A DNA stretch of 64,000 bases from Nymphaea colorata. Taxonomy: Eukaryota > Streptophyta > Magnoliopsida > Nymphaeales > Nymphaeaceae. The DNA is taken from the NCBI RefSeq assembly GCF_008831285.2, contig NC_045142.1:3789501-3853500 (forward strand). Reading direction: 5' to 3'. Shown here piece by piece: positions 46,396 to 59,141 of this stretch. Every line of letters starts with the position of its first letter. Positions within the stretch are counted from its first letter, which is position 1. A program made the position numbers and the translations under genes. Below the pieces are notes generated by a model. It was not told where the DNA came from. It saw only the letters and a list, made by a program, of their open reading frames with translations, and made no database searches.

Positions 46396-46799
46396 TGGTG
46401 TCCCTTGGTGGAAGGAAGATAAAGATGGTGTTTGGTCAAGAACTGGTCGTAGACAAGAACCCTAGCCGTCTCTTGGCAACTGCAATGCTATGACTCATTC
46501 TTTATGTGTGAATGAAGGAGACATCGAAAAACTTAGTTTCTATATTAATAGAAAAGCCGAGGGCCAGGGTCCAGGGTTGCTTTAGGAACCTGGGCAGGAA
46601 CAGGCACCCATCATTGAAAAAGTAAGTTTTGAAGTCAGGTTGTCACGCAGAAGTGCTAAATGAATGGCGTTTATGCATTGAAGCTTCAGCTAGGATGGGA
46701 TACACTTCCTTTCTCTCTTAAGTTGGTTTGAATGAACTTGTCATTTTATATTACTCACACGTGATCTCTAATGTATGTAGTATTTGCCTCCTGACATTT

Positions 46800-47000
46800 A
46801 GCGTACAGCTAGGCCTCTGGGCCTAGGCTCGAAAAAACCAACCGGGCCAATTCGACCAAATTTATTTTATATTTTTTAAAAAATATAAAATAAATTTTAA
46901 CCAAACCGGGCAAGGCCAGGCCTGAGCTCGAGTTTCAGCATCAAACCGAGCCCAGGCTCAGGTTTCGGGCATCGAACCGATCCGAGCCTGACTCCTATCA
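46800..47000. mobile_element. GC-rich/AT-core MITE-like repeat
   Basis: GC-rich flanks with GGCCTAGG, CCGGGC and GAGCCCAGGCTC words surround an A/T core that is itself palindromic (TTTATTTTATATTTTTTAAA and complement). Same type as at 8236-8500. Confidence 0.5.
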
Positions 47001-48099
47001 GGCCGACGATGCATAAAACTGTGTGCATTCTAACCCACTTGCAACCCTACCACACATCGTGTCACTCTCCCTGAATTTAGTTTAAAAGTTGTCATTTATA
47101 TAAATTCCAGATTCTAATCCCGTGCAACTCTTATACATGTAGTTTCTCTCTGGCATTTTAAAGTACATAGCGCGTAATGACCCTTTTGCAGCCCTACCGC
47201 GCATTCTCTCTTATACCACATATTCACATTCTGCCACTCCATACACAAATACATTTAAAATACCACAAAGCAGTTTGGGAGACAAAATTACAAATACCAA
47301 AAAATAACTCTCTATAAACACAAGGCATGCTATTAGAGGGTCAAAATGAGAACAGACAAATACCCTGTCTCTTCCACAGTGCTATGAGGGGGCCAAACAC
47401 ATGAACAAACGCAGCATGCACATTGCACTATACAAACCTACCCAAACGAATGTAGCATTCACTACGATCAAGTTTTGCTATCAAAGGGGAACTGAAATAC
47501 CAAACGTTAGAAAGAAAGAAAGATGAGGTCACAGTTCCCGCTTTTGGTCTAATTTGAGGAAGCCACCTACCCGACCAATGGCCAGTGCTGTAAATACTGG
47601 TATCAGCATCATATCCTTCATAATCTCAACCAATGATGTAAATTTACATGGGCACCAGTGCTGTATTATTTTATAAATGATCGAATGTTGGCTCAGAGTG
47701 GACAGGAGGAAGAGGAGAAAGAAGAGGAGGAAGGAGGGCGGCGGCAGAGTCACTCCCCAGGTGACTCTTCCGCTCAGTATGGGCAAAAGCTACTTGCTGG
47801 TTACAACCACACAAGCTAGTAAGAGACTTTGGGATCAATAAATGAAATGACTAAAGAATTGCTATACTTCTAAGTTGATTCAGCAATAGAGACAAAGCAT
47901 TATCTACAGCGGAGACAAATTGAACGGTTTCAGTTTATATATTGGGCAGTACCATAGTCGAGAGGGTTACGGTGAAGTCACATGAAAATTGAAACATACC
48001 AAGAAAATAACCATATATGGCGAAGTAAATTCTATGTAGAACACAAAAGTATAAATGGGTGACATGCTTCCTCAAATCCACCTCAAAGAGCCAGCAGGT
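47001..48099. other. Intergenic; 3' flank of the pyrophosphatase gene
   Basis: The part next to 48099 is likely 3' untranslated sequence of the minus-strand pyrophosphatase. A purine-rich GAGGAAGAGGAGAAAGAAGA run lies near 47706-47740. Nothing else is recognised. Confidence 0.35.
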
Positions 48100-51000
48100 C
48101 TACCTCCTCAGGCTCTCTACGATGTATGTGGCATAGAGATCCCTGCACAACAAAACTACGATTAGTAAGCTAAACAAGATTATTATGGAGCGTTAATCAG
48201 GCTATGGAGGGGAAGTTAACTGGTATCCATGACAAGACAAGATGTATGGTTGTCAAGAATGGAACAGTGATGCCTCCCTCCATCCAGAAGGGCAAAAATA
48301 AGAGGGGATCAAACTGCTCAAGCCTCATCTAGACCAGATGGAATCAGCACAGTATGATCCAGGTTTCAGAAGCTTGATTCACAAGGTGATATTCAACAGT
48401 TGAACAGCTGAATTGTAGATAAAATATGAAATTGGACTATGGGAGCCCTTACATTGAGTGTTGAATGGCTTGATAGGCCGCAGATGCAGGTAGGAAGTCA
48501 TTGACTGCAACTTCTTTGTTTTCATTCTTCTTGTCTAATTAAAGTTGATCAAGGGAAAATATGAGATTGAGAGAGAAAGAGAAAAGGAATTAATCCAGAA
48601 AATATGAATGAAGTTCTCCTTTTTCATGATTTTAGAGCATAGCTACTACCCTCTGATATGTAAACAGTAATAGGAGGTAGCAACTAGAAAGACTTTATTC
48701 CCATGGAGTAGAGAAGAGGACCAAAAAAGAAACACTAATAATTGAATTTCAATGTGCAAAATAGAAAAGGATACAGTCTTCAAAAAAGCGTCTGATCTCA
48801 GCTAAGCGATGAGGAGGCAGCTCCTTGATGTCTGTATAGTGCCGGTATTCAGGATCATCAGCACAAACAGCAATGATCTTATCATCCTTTTCTCCCTATA
48901 GCATCATGCACTAAAATGCATCAGAATCGTCTCCAATAAAGAAACATTGAAAGTAGGAACAGAATCAAGAAGTCTCAGCATAGCACCTGGTCAATCATAG
49001 GCATGAGTCCAATAGCTTTAGCACGTAAGAAACAACCAGGAAGAACAGGTTCCTGTAATATTAAAAGAGAAAAATAAAAAGAACCCCTATCAGCTACATT
49101 AGGCATTACATGCCTACCAATCTTGATAAATTTACCCTGTTCCAATACACCCCTATTTTTTCAGGAAAAGGAACAGTCAGTTTAGTATTGATACTTGAAC
49201 TTGAAACCACTTAATTTAATAGTCCGTAAATGAAATGGACCTTCAGGAAAAAGTGATTGCAAAGATCAGCAAACTACAGTAAAAGTTCACTATATATCCA
49301 ATGACATGGAATTTATGGGCACAAATTCCAGGCAAATTAATTACCTATATAGCCTGTAGGTAGACCTAACAAGGAACTCATAGACAGGCAGTATCAGATA
49401 GCCAATTTTTCAGTGAAGTATAGTGCTTCCAACTTACTGCCATAAAACATGGTTAGGTTCAGCCTTGACTATTTACCTGCATGATGATTAGGACATCCAT
49501 GGGATCACTGTCCTCACAAAGAGTACGTGGGATAAAACCATAGTTGTGAGGATAAACCACAGATGAGTACAATACTCGGTCCACCTGCAGAAATGAATAC
49601 CACATCAATGGCCCTGCCAAATATAACAGGGATTATGAAATTTTTCTTTTTAAAAAATACTGCCATATTACCTTGATCAAACCCGTTTTCTTATCCAGCT
49701 CATATTTCACCTTGCTACCTTTTCCAATCTCTACAACCTGAAGAAGTCAGCCACTTCAGATGCTACTAAGCTTTAGGATAGTACGCAGGAAAATCATAAC
49801 AGAAAAGGCAGAAAAGAAACCAAACTGTGTGCCACAGTGTATAAAGTCCAAGACAGGCTGGGGCTACACATGGCACAATTTTTTAGATAAGATCAAGGCC
49901 GATGGCATATATAAGAAGCGCAATTTGGTGTACTGAAGGTATGAAATGCCAGACTTGCATTTTCCAAGCAGAGAGAGACAGATAAAAATACAGAGAGATC
50001 ATAAACCATGAGATCGTATGCAATGTGAATGTCTTCCCAAGGCAAACGATTATTTAAATATTGATCGCTCAACACATTAGAGCAAGGTTAATTTAAAGTT
50101 CAGATGTTGCAACAAATATCCATGTAACCTAGAATAGCAGGACCAATTAAACTACTAGCATGACCAATAGAAAAGTAAAAATTATCATTTATTAACACAT
50201 AAACTGGAAAACTTGGAATAGGCTAAATCAAAGCTTTAAAACAGACTATCTTGAAAGCTGATATGTCAAAATATGGACTTAATGGAGTAGATATCCAAAT
50301 AAAAAAAGCACAATATGCAACCAAATTAAATAAAAGATGATGGAATGATGGCCATTTTTTTCTTAAAACAGGACATTCAGACAAGCAAGTCCAATAAACA
50401 GCTAGAAAATACCAACCAGAACAAAGAAAACAACAAATATGTTACCAGTGAAAAAGGTGAATCAACAGTCCACCTGATGGGAATAATAATACCAACGATT
50501 TCAAACATTAATAAAAACATTTTATAAAACATTTTCTTCCAAATACACAGTCAGTTTCAATGAGACCATTTATCATAATTTCAGAATTTTAATAGTTCAT
50601 TCAACAGGGCAGACCCAAACATACATAACTAAGCTGAATAAAAAAATTACAAACATTTAGAAAATAAAAAAACAAAAACAGCAGTATATGGAAGAACAAT
50701 AAGCCATCCAGGTTAGTGCAACAAGCTAAAACTTGTGGAAGTCAATTTCTATTTCTTGTATTTATTAAGTCTCTACTTATTTACATAGGCAAATGTTCAT
50801 GCAGGACAATATTTCTTGTTCAACCAGAAGCTATGTCACATTGGTGCGGGGTACAGGTGCGGCGAGCACATATAGATATACGTATACATATACATATATA
50901 ATTTCTTATATAACTATATAAGTAATTTTATTTATCTAGATTGTTAAATTTCTTTATTAAGATTACCTTTAACCTTTATCTCATACAAAATTCATAGTTC

Positions 51001-52937
51001 TAGTAAATAAAATGGGGGGAGGAAAGAGGAAAGAGGGAAGAAAAGATGAGGGGAAAAATAGAAGAAAAAAAATGAAAAAAAACAAGAGAAAACAAGATTG
51101 GGTGTGGTTAGCAGCACCTGACTCGGCCAAACCAAGTCGGCTGCCGTGTCAGGCTGCACCCGCACGAGTTGACTCGGGTGCTTCACCAATTTTAGCACAC
51201 CCTTGTGACTTAGGCCAGAAGGGAAACCAATAAAATTTTGAACTACTTTAACTAAAAGGTTCATTTAAACATTTACCATTGATAAATCTCCTTGAATCCA
51301 AATATTTTGGTCGCCTAGGGAGACAAGGTTGGAGGGGAAGTAGAAGGGAAGAAACATGGGAAACTCTTAGGAGCAAACAAGGTGGAATATTTGCCCAGGA
51401 AATTTCACCAGGCGGCCAAACCTATTGTTTCTAATCTTATATTAACTGAATAGGTAACTAAAGCAGGTTGAATAAGTGAATCTAAATACCCATGATCCAA
51501 CACAAACTTTGGATACTAAGACTAAGAAAAGGCCGGCAACAGAAAATGATCACATATAATTCATGCAGTTTGCAAAACATCCAACTGCCACCTGTCAAAT
51601 TTACATTGAACTAAACCAATTTGAGGTTTATAGTTAGAAGATATTGAATCAAAAGCCTGAGTTACCAAAGCCTAGAAAAATGTGAAGAACGAACAAGGAA
51701 AGCAATGCTGTCATATGCACCATAACTAGAGGGAAGTCTTATATGTGTACCCTTGAAACTAGTTTCATGGGTGTAACCATGTTGCGTCAGGTGTAACTTA
51801 CACAAGCTCTACATCATATGTCACAGTAAGGTATGGGGTGCGTATTGCATTACAGCTTCAACATGCACAAAGTAACATAAACTTATTTTTTGGATTAAAA
51901 TTACATGATTCCTCTTAAGGCTGAATATTAAGTGTGTCATTAGAAGATCCTTACACATTTAAGGGAAAAACAGAAGTTACGGCTTCTTCCATGTGCACAA
52001 ATGAAGTTCTGTGGTCCCAGTAGGACCCCATTTTTATGTTGTGAAATAAAAAAATTGAAGTCTTATGACCATTGAATAGTTACATGAAAGTTTAAATATT
52101 TGACATGTTTGAGTATTAGAAACAATTTATACTTTGAAGTTTGAACTGTTAATTATGTCTGAGGAAAATAATCAAAATATGCATGTTATTCATAGCATAA
52201 GCATAAGTTTATTTTATTATTGCACATTTAGTATTTCATGTAATTCATGTCTATTTTACTGTGAAACTGTAGCTTCCTTTAAAAAATACTGAAATTCATG
52301 CCATATGAACTTTTTCAGTATTTGTCCGCTTTTTCTATTTTTTGGATTTAAAAAAGTTCTTGACAAAATTCATGAATAATATGTTAAGCTACTTTAGAAT
52401 ATATTATCTTATCTTGGACCAACTAATATGAGTTACAACTATACGTTTTACAACGTGAAAGAAAGAAGATTCAAATATTAACATCAATCTTCACATAACA
52501 CCAAAGTACATTTCACTGAAATATTCAGAAACTTCCTCTGTTTGTAACTGCAACGTTTCCCAAATCAAAACTAAACTTCTAAGTTCTAAATGTAATAGCA
52601 AACAAATAAATGAAACATCAAACATGGGTAGGCTAATCAATAGCAAGCTCTAAGATTGAGGATGAGTTCTTACACAATTGAAAATGGTAGGAGCTCCAGG
52701 TCCTGAAATAAAATTAGTGTGAGTCTCTAAATGAAAATAATATCTGATTTAAACCCAGCAAAAAATGCAACTATAATCATGACAAATTTATAAAGTAAGC
52801 ACACCTATCTCAAGATCATGCCAAGGATGAGCAGCAACAGATCTTCTTGACAACGATGAAAGTATCCTCTCGTTCAGAGGAGGATGTGGATGGGTAAAAT
52901 TTGTAGAATTGGTTTCATTTTCAAGCGGTGGAGGCAT
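48100..52937 (-). CDS. PPA: Soluble inorganic pyrophosphatase, family I (8 coding exons)
   Basis: This hydrolyses pyrophosphate to two phosphates, pulling biosynthetic reactions forward; without a transit peptide it is expected in the cytosol. Coding exons: 52937-52805, 52702-52674, 49737-49672, 49584-49477, 49052-48987, 48895-48775, 48534-48453, 48142-48100. They total 648 nt, 215 residues, with all phases consistent and GT-AG borders. Landmarks: [59 protein letters not shown], the family signature DSDPMDV (residues 101-107, the catalytic metal-binding aspartates), [50 protein letters not shown] and the end YIVESLRR. Length matches plant cytosolic isoforms (about 210-220). The ATG lies two bases after an intron acceptor, so the whole leader is upstream of an intron. 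A hAT-like element sits in the 2.9-kb intron. Confidence 0.95.
50831..51213. mobile_element. CTATGTCACA-family short element, copy D
   Basis: The element is 383 bp. It starts CTATGTCACATTGGTG and ends CACCCTTGTGACTTAG, inverted repeats of about 16 bp. The flanking 8-mers ACCAGAAG (50823-50830) and GCCAGAAG (51214-51221) differ at one position. The body resembles 32244-32716. It lies in the intron between pyrophosphatase exons 52702-52674 and 49737-49672. Confidence 0.8.
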
Positions 52938-55179
52938 CTCTACAACAAACTGGAGACAAAAAAAAAAGGTATCTCAGCAAACTGATTGGTATGTGTATAT
53001 ATAAAGCATCAAAGAGATTATCCTTTTACTACATCATGCATAACTATGTGTCTGACACATTGAGTTAGATATTCCTCTCATGGGTCATCCATCTCATACA
53101 GTGCTGCAATTTTCAGGAGTAAAGCCTATGAAATGCTGCATAAGACTTGTTTAACTGCCATTCACCTATAAGATGAATGGTCGATCCGAAGGATCAGATA
53201 GATGCATCATCACCTTCGAGATTTTGAAAATTTAGTGCTTTTTTACTTAAGGTTATCATTTTGCCTCAATCAGCACTGTTTTCAACTTGAAGGGTCATGT
53301 CACATCAGAACAAAGCCTTCTTGTTCATCTGAAATGAACTCATCAGAAAAGTGCCCACAAAGCACTCGCAAAGCATAGGGATGATTCAGATCACTCTGAT
53401 AGACTATCAAACAAGAAGGGAACTTATATTGATGGACAATTGGAATGGAATGATCTTCACAATTTTGTTGATGGTCAGCACTAATGGCATACAATGACTC
53501 TGAGTTGCATTAAGGATGTAAAACAGGTAGGACCTAGGTTAGATCCAAGCTCCACTAAATCTGACTTAATTGATAATCAGATTCTAATTTAGCCTCAGCT
53601 TGTTTGTGACCCAATTCAGATTGATATTTTTTGAAATTGCTAGAAGCTCACTTCATAAGTAAGGTTCCCAAATGTGTAAAAGTCTGCCTTCCTTAGGTGC
53701 AAAAGTGAAGATCATATTAGCAATGCCTTTCTAAATTGTATGTGATATTTTTGTTGTTCTTTGCTGCTTTTTTTTTTTACTTGTTGTGGGAATCAGATTT
53801 GTCGGAAGCATGATACCAGGAAATGATTGCAAGTCGCTTCTTGTATTTGCTCTTAATAACTGGATAATTCCTAAATTCAATTTTACCGCATTTGTTGGCC
53901 ATGCCCTTCAACTATCTACCTATCTAGAACAGAACCGAAATATAAAATTGACATCATCAACTAACCATGCAACAGGCTAAATTTCTCAAAGAACAAACAT
54001 GGGATCTAGATAGGATCTGTACGGCAATACAATATATGTGATGCATCAAGGCACTTATCAGTTAACACACTTCTGTATATTCATATAATATAACTGTTGT
54101 TCCACCTAGTAAAGTAAAGAAGTTAGAAACCCACATTTCTCATGTGTCTTGCTAAAAGAAAGCAAACTTCTTACTACATAGTCTACATTTGATTGCCTAA
54201 GTGTAGAGGCCATGAAGTGGACTCATGACCAAGTTTCATCACAAGCATAATAATTTGAAAGCAAATCATATTCCAGAATCGTATGCATGGAATGGAAATG
54301 TATCATGAGCTGCATAAGGAATTTCGCACGATATTTGAAAAGAAAAAACATCTCAAGCAAAAAAACCAAGTTAATAAACAATGTAATATGACATGACAAT
54401 ATATCTACATAGATGAAGAACATAATAACCAATAGCTCTGTCAACCATAATCAAACCAAACAACATAAATTTCTGAAATCCAGATGGGCCCTTGGGAGAA
54501 ATAGATGCATCGAGGAATTTAACAAAATTTGAAACGTATGAACATATTGTGAAACCAAAAATCACAAACGAAGGATCAACTCAAAATTCCATGACGAAAT
54601 GAATCTGAAGTCCAAAATTCGTGGAAGCGTCCCCTTCTGCAGTCGATCTTGGAAAGCAAGAAAAAAATACACTACCGTGTAAAAAGAAAACCGGAAATAT
54701 GTCCAGACAAAAAGGAATATAATCCGAAAGCATAGATCTCAACACGAAGAGCCATTTCTCACCGTATCACAAGAAAATCATTTATATAATAAAATCTTGA
54801 GAGAGAGGCTATTTACTCTGTTAGACAAGGCATCTAACTTATTTTCTGACGCAGAAAGACTATTCTTCGGAATAATATGATATTTCCACTCACATCTTCA
54901 CAAACTGACACCGACAATTCTCTCAGAGGATACGATCTCTCGACATATTTTTATTTATTTATTAAAGAAAGTGCGTCCGCAAATTTCTCCCACAATCACG
55001 AGCACGCCAGCGTGCAACCATTCGCACAGAGAGAGAAAGTGCATAGACCGTGAAAATCCTATTCTCTGCAGGAATCACAAACCAAGCCTCTCGGTGAAGA
55101 GTTCCGGAGGAACAGACACGTTAAGCTCGATTAACTCTTGAAGCTCGATCCACTCAGGCAAACGAAACCTTCGGATTGG
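52938..55179 (-). other. Leader intron of the pyrophosphatase gene (inferred)
   Basis: From the acceptor TTGTAG (AG at 52941-52940) up to an undetermined donor near 55180-55450. No coding exon is recognised; a 64-codon plus frame at 53786-53980 is not credible. Confidence 0.5.
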
Positions 55180-55650
55180 TTAGACACAGCTAGAAGACGA
55201 CCTTCCATGCGGCCATGGAGAAACCCCGATCTTCTCCGATAAAGGAGTGATCTCCGTCAAAAACAACTCGTAAAAGCGCGCGGATAGAGAATCGAGAACA
55301 CACACACAGGTACCGTTACAAGAAGAGCTCAAGAACGGCCTCATATAAACAGAAACCTGGTTATCCCCGGAACAGATGGATCTCCGTAGAAAAGGATAGG
55401 AGAGCGAGAGAGAGGGAGAGAGAGAGAGAGAGAGACCGTTACACAAGGAGCTCAAGAACGGCCTCAGGGAAACGGAAACCAGGTTATCCCCGTTAACAGA
55501 CTGGTTCCCTTCTCTCCTTCGAGAGGAATCTTTCTTTCTTCCGCTCCGGTGTAAATGAGTCACGGCCCCACGGAGAATCCAGAGTCTGCGGAGAAGAAAG
55601 CGGAGTGAAGACGCTCCTACTTCCTGGAGAACCTTCCCTTTTAAAAGCAC
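55180..55650 (-). promoter_or_regulatory. 5' leader and core promoter of the pyrophosphatase gene
   Basis: Inferred from position and composition. A TATA-like TTTTAAAA lies at about 55639-55646 (minus strand), followed by a pyrimidine-rich leader. Candidate leader donors include AACG|GTACCT near 55313 and GAAG|GTCGTC near 55192. A (GA)n run lies at 55403-55434. The leader contains a 123-bp tandem duplication: 55312-55374 and 55435-55497 share ACCGTTACA, GAGCTCAAGAACGGCCTCA, GAAACC and GGTTATCCCCG. A 156-codon frame runs across it on the minus strand. Confidence 0.45.
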
Positions 55651-55739
55651 CTCTTCCTCTCCCTCTCACGCACACACTATTCGAGCCATCGCGCGCCGAA
55701 ATGGCGGACAGAGCCTTCACCGAATATTGGAGAATAAAT

Positions 55740-56149
55740 TTTCCTTAAAATCCAAATATTTACTTATATTTCAGAAACAGTCTTTAATTGTATGTATTCG
55801 TAAAACAGTGCCACTAACTCTTTCATATAAACCATCTTCAACGTAAAGCCCCTAAAACTATGTTGTTATGTTTTGGAGTTAGAAGAACTTACAGTACATC
55901 TAATAACTCGGCTGTTGACAATCCATAAAAATAATGTCATGAAGAATGTACTAGCTTTCAATTCATTTAATGCTTGAACGCAAACCCACACGCCTTTTTT
56001 CGGCAGTTCATAATTTACATCTCATTTTCGAAGCAAGTCGAGTATAAAGCATGAGCAGTCGTTGTCTCCACACGGGAAACTTATTGATTTTTGTGAATTA
56101 ATTTTCGTGCAATAACTTTAACTCGTTGGGAACAAGTGAACTTGGAACA
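55740..56149. other. Upstream flank of the pyrophosphatase gene
   Basis: AT-rich; no gene recognised. It may include distal promoter sequence. Confidence 0.3.
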
Positions 56150-56500
56150 GGCTGGGCATCGAGCCAAGTTGTTGTTGGGTACTCATACTTCATTTATTCG
56201 GGCCAGCCCGACTCTTTATTGGGCTAGTTCAGGTGGGCTCGATAAGTCCAATAATTTATTTTTAAATTTTTTATAATTTATACATATATATTTTTAATAT
56301 TTTATTATAATTAATTATATTTATATATTATTTTATATTAAAATATATTTTTAAATTTAATCGAATCGTTCTCAAACTTGAGTTTTTCGAGTTGAGTTGG
56401 ACAGGACACGGTTTATGGATGTCAAGCCGACCCCAGCTCGACTCGTTTTCCGACCGAACCGACCTGATCGACCAAGCTTAATCGAACCAACTAAATCTAA
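56150..56500. mobile_element. GC-rich/AT-core MITE-like repeat
   Basis: GGGCCAGCCCGACT and GGGCTCGA words lie at the left, an A/T core (56250-56360), then CGAGTTGAGTTGGACAGG and GACCCCAGCTCGACTCG on the right. Same general layout as 8236-8500 with different GC-rich words. Confidence 0.45.
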
Positions 56501-58783
56501 CAAGGTGGAGCTCGGACTTGGCTCGGTACATAAGAAAATAACATGAGAAAAAAAAAACATCAATTTTCAATTTTCAGCTTTAGTATAAATAACGGGGGCT
56601 GCACCAAACATACGAAAAAATATAAACATTTTCTGTGCGTTCTTGCAATTAGAGTAAAAATGTGGATTAAAACGAAAGTTATGCGTAAAATGCGTTGCAG
56701 CGTCTCGTTCGCGGTACCTTTCTGACCTGGCGGGGTGGTGTGTGTACTAACGGTCCTTTCCTCTCTCCCTCTCTTGGCGATCACTTTTTACAGAAAACCA
56801 GGGAAGTGAGAGAAAGTGGGGGAATGAGTCGATTGGACGCAAGTCACGCAAGCGCGTCCCACCGTTCTGCAGTTCCACTCGTAACTGGCAAGTCGCCGTC
56901 TTCCCCCGTTCTGTCCTTTGCTTTTAAACGAGTTAGAGTTACATGAAATCGACCCGATTAAACTTCAATAAACTAAAAATAGTCTAAATAGATCAAATTG
57001 CATATAAGTTATTTTTTGTTTTACAATTTTTAAACTTTAAATAAAAAAGTAGATCAAATGGGAAGTTGGTAAGTAGGCTTGAACGAGTCGAGCTTGAGCA
57101 CGAGTTAGGACTCAGTCGCTTGAGCACAAGTTAGGACTCAGTCGAGTAATCTTTGAGCTGACTTTTTAAGTTTGTTCGACTCAAACTCAACTCGACTCAA
57201 CTCATGTGCAGCCCTAAAACTCCTAATAGATCTATAAAAAATTTTGTGACCTCCTAAACATAAGAATCAGATGTATTTGATTCATCGGACCAGCGATCAA
57301 TTGTACCGGAATTGACCTGAAGCTGTCAATCCCATGTTAAACTTGAAACCATTTTTAGAACAAGGAAACTTTTGTCTTTTACTTGAAACTTCATTTGCCT
57401 GTTTTGCATGAGTTTCGTTTAAATCGTTCTTTTTATGCAAACAAGTCCATTAATTTCTTGTCAGCACAACTGATTTCATAACTTTTAAAGTTTAAAACTC
57501 AAAATTGCCACAAGTATTTTAGTTAGGAGTTCTTTTAATCCAAGAAAAACAATAGAGTTTTCGCTTTCAATAAATACATTGCTAGTGTTAAATTTGTTGT
57601 GCGGGGAAAACACGTCGCCTGTGACTGTGAGTCGTGTGCCTCTATGTTACATGAAATCGAAGCAATGACAGTACATTATGCTCAGGAGTGAAGTAAAAAA
57701 AAAAAAAGAAAACTTATTAGGAAGCTAAATGGTGATTTCATGATTTGTAAGGGGTCTAACAGTATTTTTCAAAACTTTTACTTGATTATGCCCACACTAG
57801 CCATCCACATAACTTTGGGCTATTGAACATAGCCTGGTGCCCAGATTTACTTAAAAAAAAGAATTAAAAAAACTTTATTTGCTTACCTTTAAAAAAAACA
57901 TTTAACGATATATATCAACCGATATCATGCCATCTCAATGAGCAAACCGATACAACACCGACATCATTTATTCTCAACAATGGAAACTATGATTGACAGG
58001 CATGGCCTCGCGTGGTCCTCTAAATTATTAAATGTATGAACCCCAGTTTGAAAACGTCCAATCGTAGCCAGTCGGGCTTGGTACGTTGAACGCATTTACA
58101 AATAACAAAACGGATTTTCATTTTAAGGCCTATTTTTGTTTTTTTTGTTTTCTTAAAAAGAGTCTATTGTAAAACCATCGAGGCTTTATAATAAATGTTT
58201 TGTTAACTTGAAAATTAAAAATATATATATATTAGCATAAAAATGTAATCTAGTTAAAAAAAATAATACTGAAAAAATTGTAACCAGTATTTATAATCGT
58301 TCAAATGAATAAAAATTCACCCCTCTACATTTACTTACTGTAGGATTGTAAAGATTAGGACTGCCTAAGCTCACATTTTCTTTTTTGCTTTGTTCGAATC
58401 GAAGGAGTAACAGGGAATCAGGTCTTCCAATTCCGGTTGTTGAGGCAAATGGGACAGTTGAAATGTAAAAGTAGGAAAATGATTCTCATCGATTGCTTCA
58501 CCGAATCTTTTGCTTTATTGGGTTGCTTGACCAAGAAGTGAGAATTGCCAATTCCATGTTTGGATGAAGCTCTGGCTTCTTCCCACATTGTGCTTTCAAC
58601 AAGGGTTTGGAACGAGCTTCGGTTCCAACAAGGGTCTGCTGAACCTAACTTTTTTCTGGCCTTTTTACGACGCATTTTTTTATATATATATTTACAGACG
58701 TCATGTTTGGTTGCTTCATCAATTAAAACTGGATAACATGTACTATATGCATTTGTATATATTTAAAAATTTGTGATATTTTT
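56501..58783. other. Intergenic, no gene recognised
   Basis: A direct pair of about 27 bp (GCTTGAGCACGAGTTAGGAC and variant, about 57090 and 57117) lies in a GAGCTCGA-rich repeat at 57070-57215. Frames at 56695-56946 and 58418-58675 match no known family. Confidence 0.35.
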
Positions 58784-58978
58784 AAATTGTAAGAATATTT
58801 TTTTATGAGTTCAATTATGTACATTTGCTTTGTAATGTCCGACCCGCCCTTGGGCTTTTTCATATTTATTTCCATCAATCTGCCCCAAAAAAAATCATAT
58901 TTTTCAACAAAAAGTACAATTCAAGCTCACAAAACAAGTGTACATAATTGAACTCATAAAAAAATATTCTTACAATTT
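58784..58978. repeat. Perfect 40-bp inverted repeat (foldback)
   Basis: 58784-58823 is the exact reverse complement of 58939-58978 over 40 bp (central word ATGAGTTCAATTATGTACA). The spacer is 115 bp, and similarity continues weakly into it. It could be the ends of a small foldback MITE. No flanking duplication is evident. Confidence 0.85.
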
Positions 58979-59084
58979 TCAATATGTGTTCTTCTCACAC
59001 CACAATGTTTGCTTCTGGTGGTGTGTTTAATCACATCCGCCTGTGACAGAGCTCCAGATGAGATGGCTAGAAGATTTCAACTTT

Positions 59085-59091
59085 TCTCTCC

Positions 59092-59138
<47 letters not shown>
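59085..59138. repeat. (CT)n(TA)n compound microsatellite
   Basis: A CT run is followed directly by a TA run. A second TA-rich palindromic tract lies at about 59385-59431. Confidence 0.9.
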
Positions 59139-59141
<3 letters not shown>

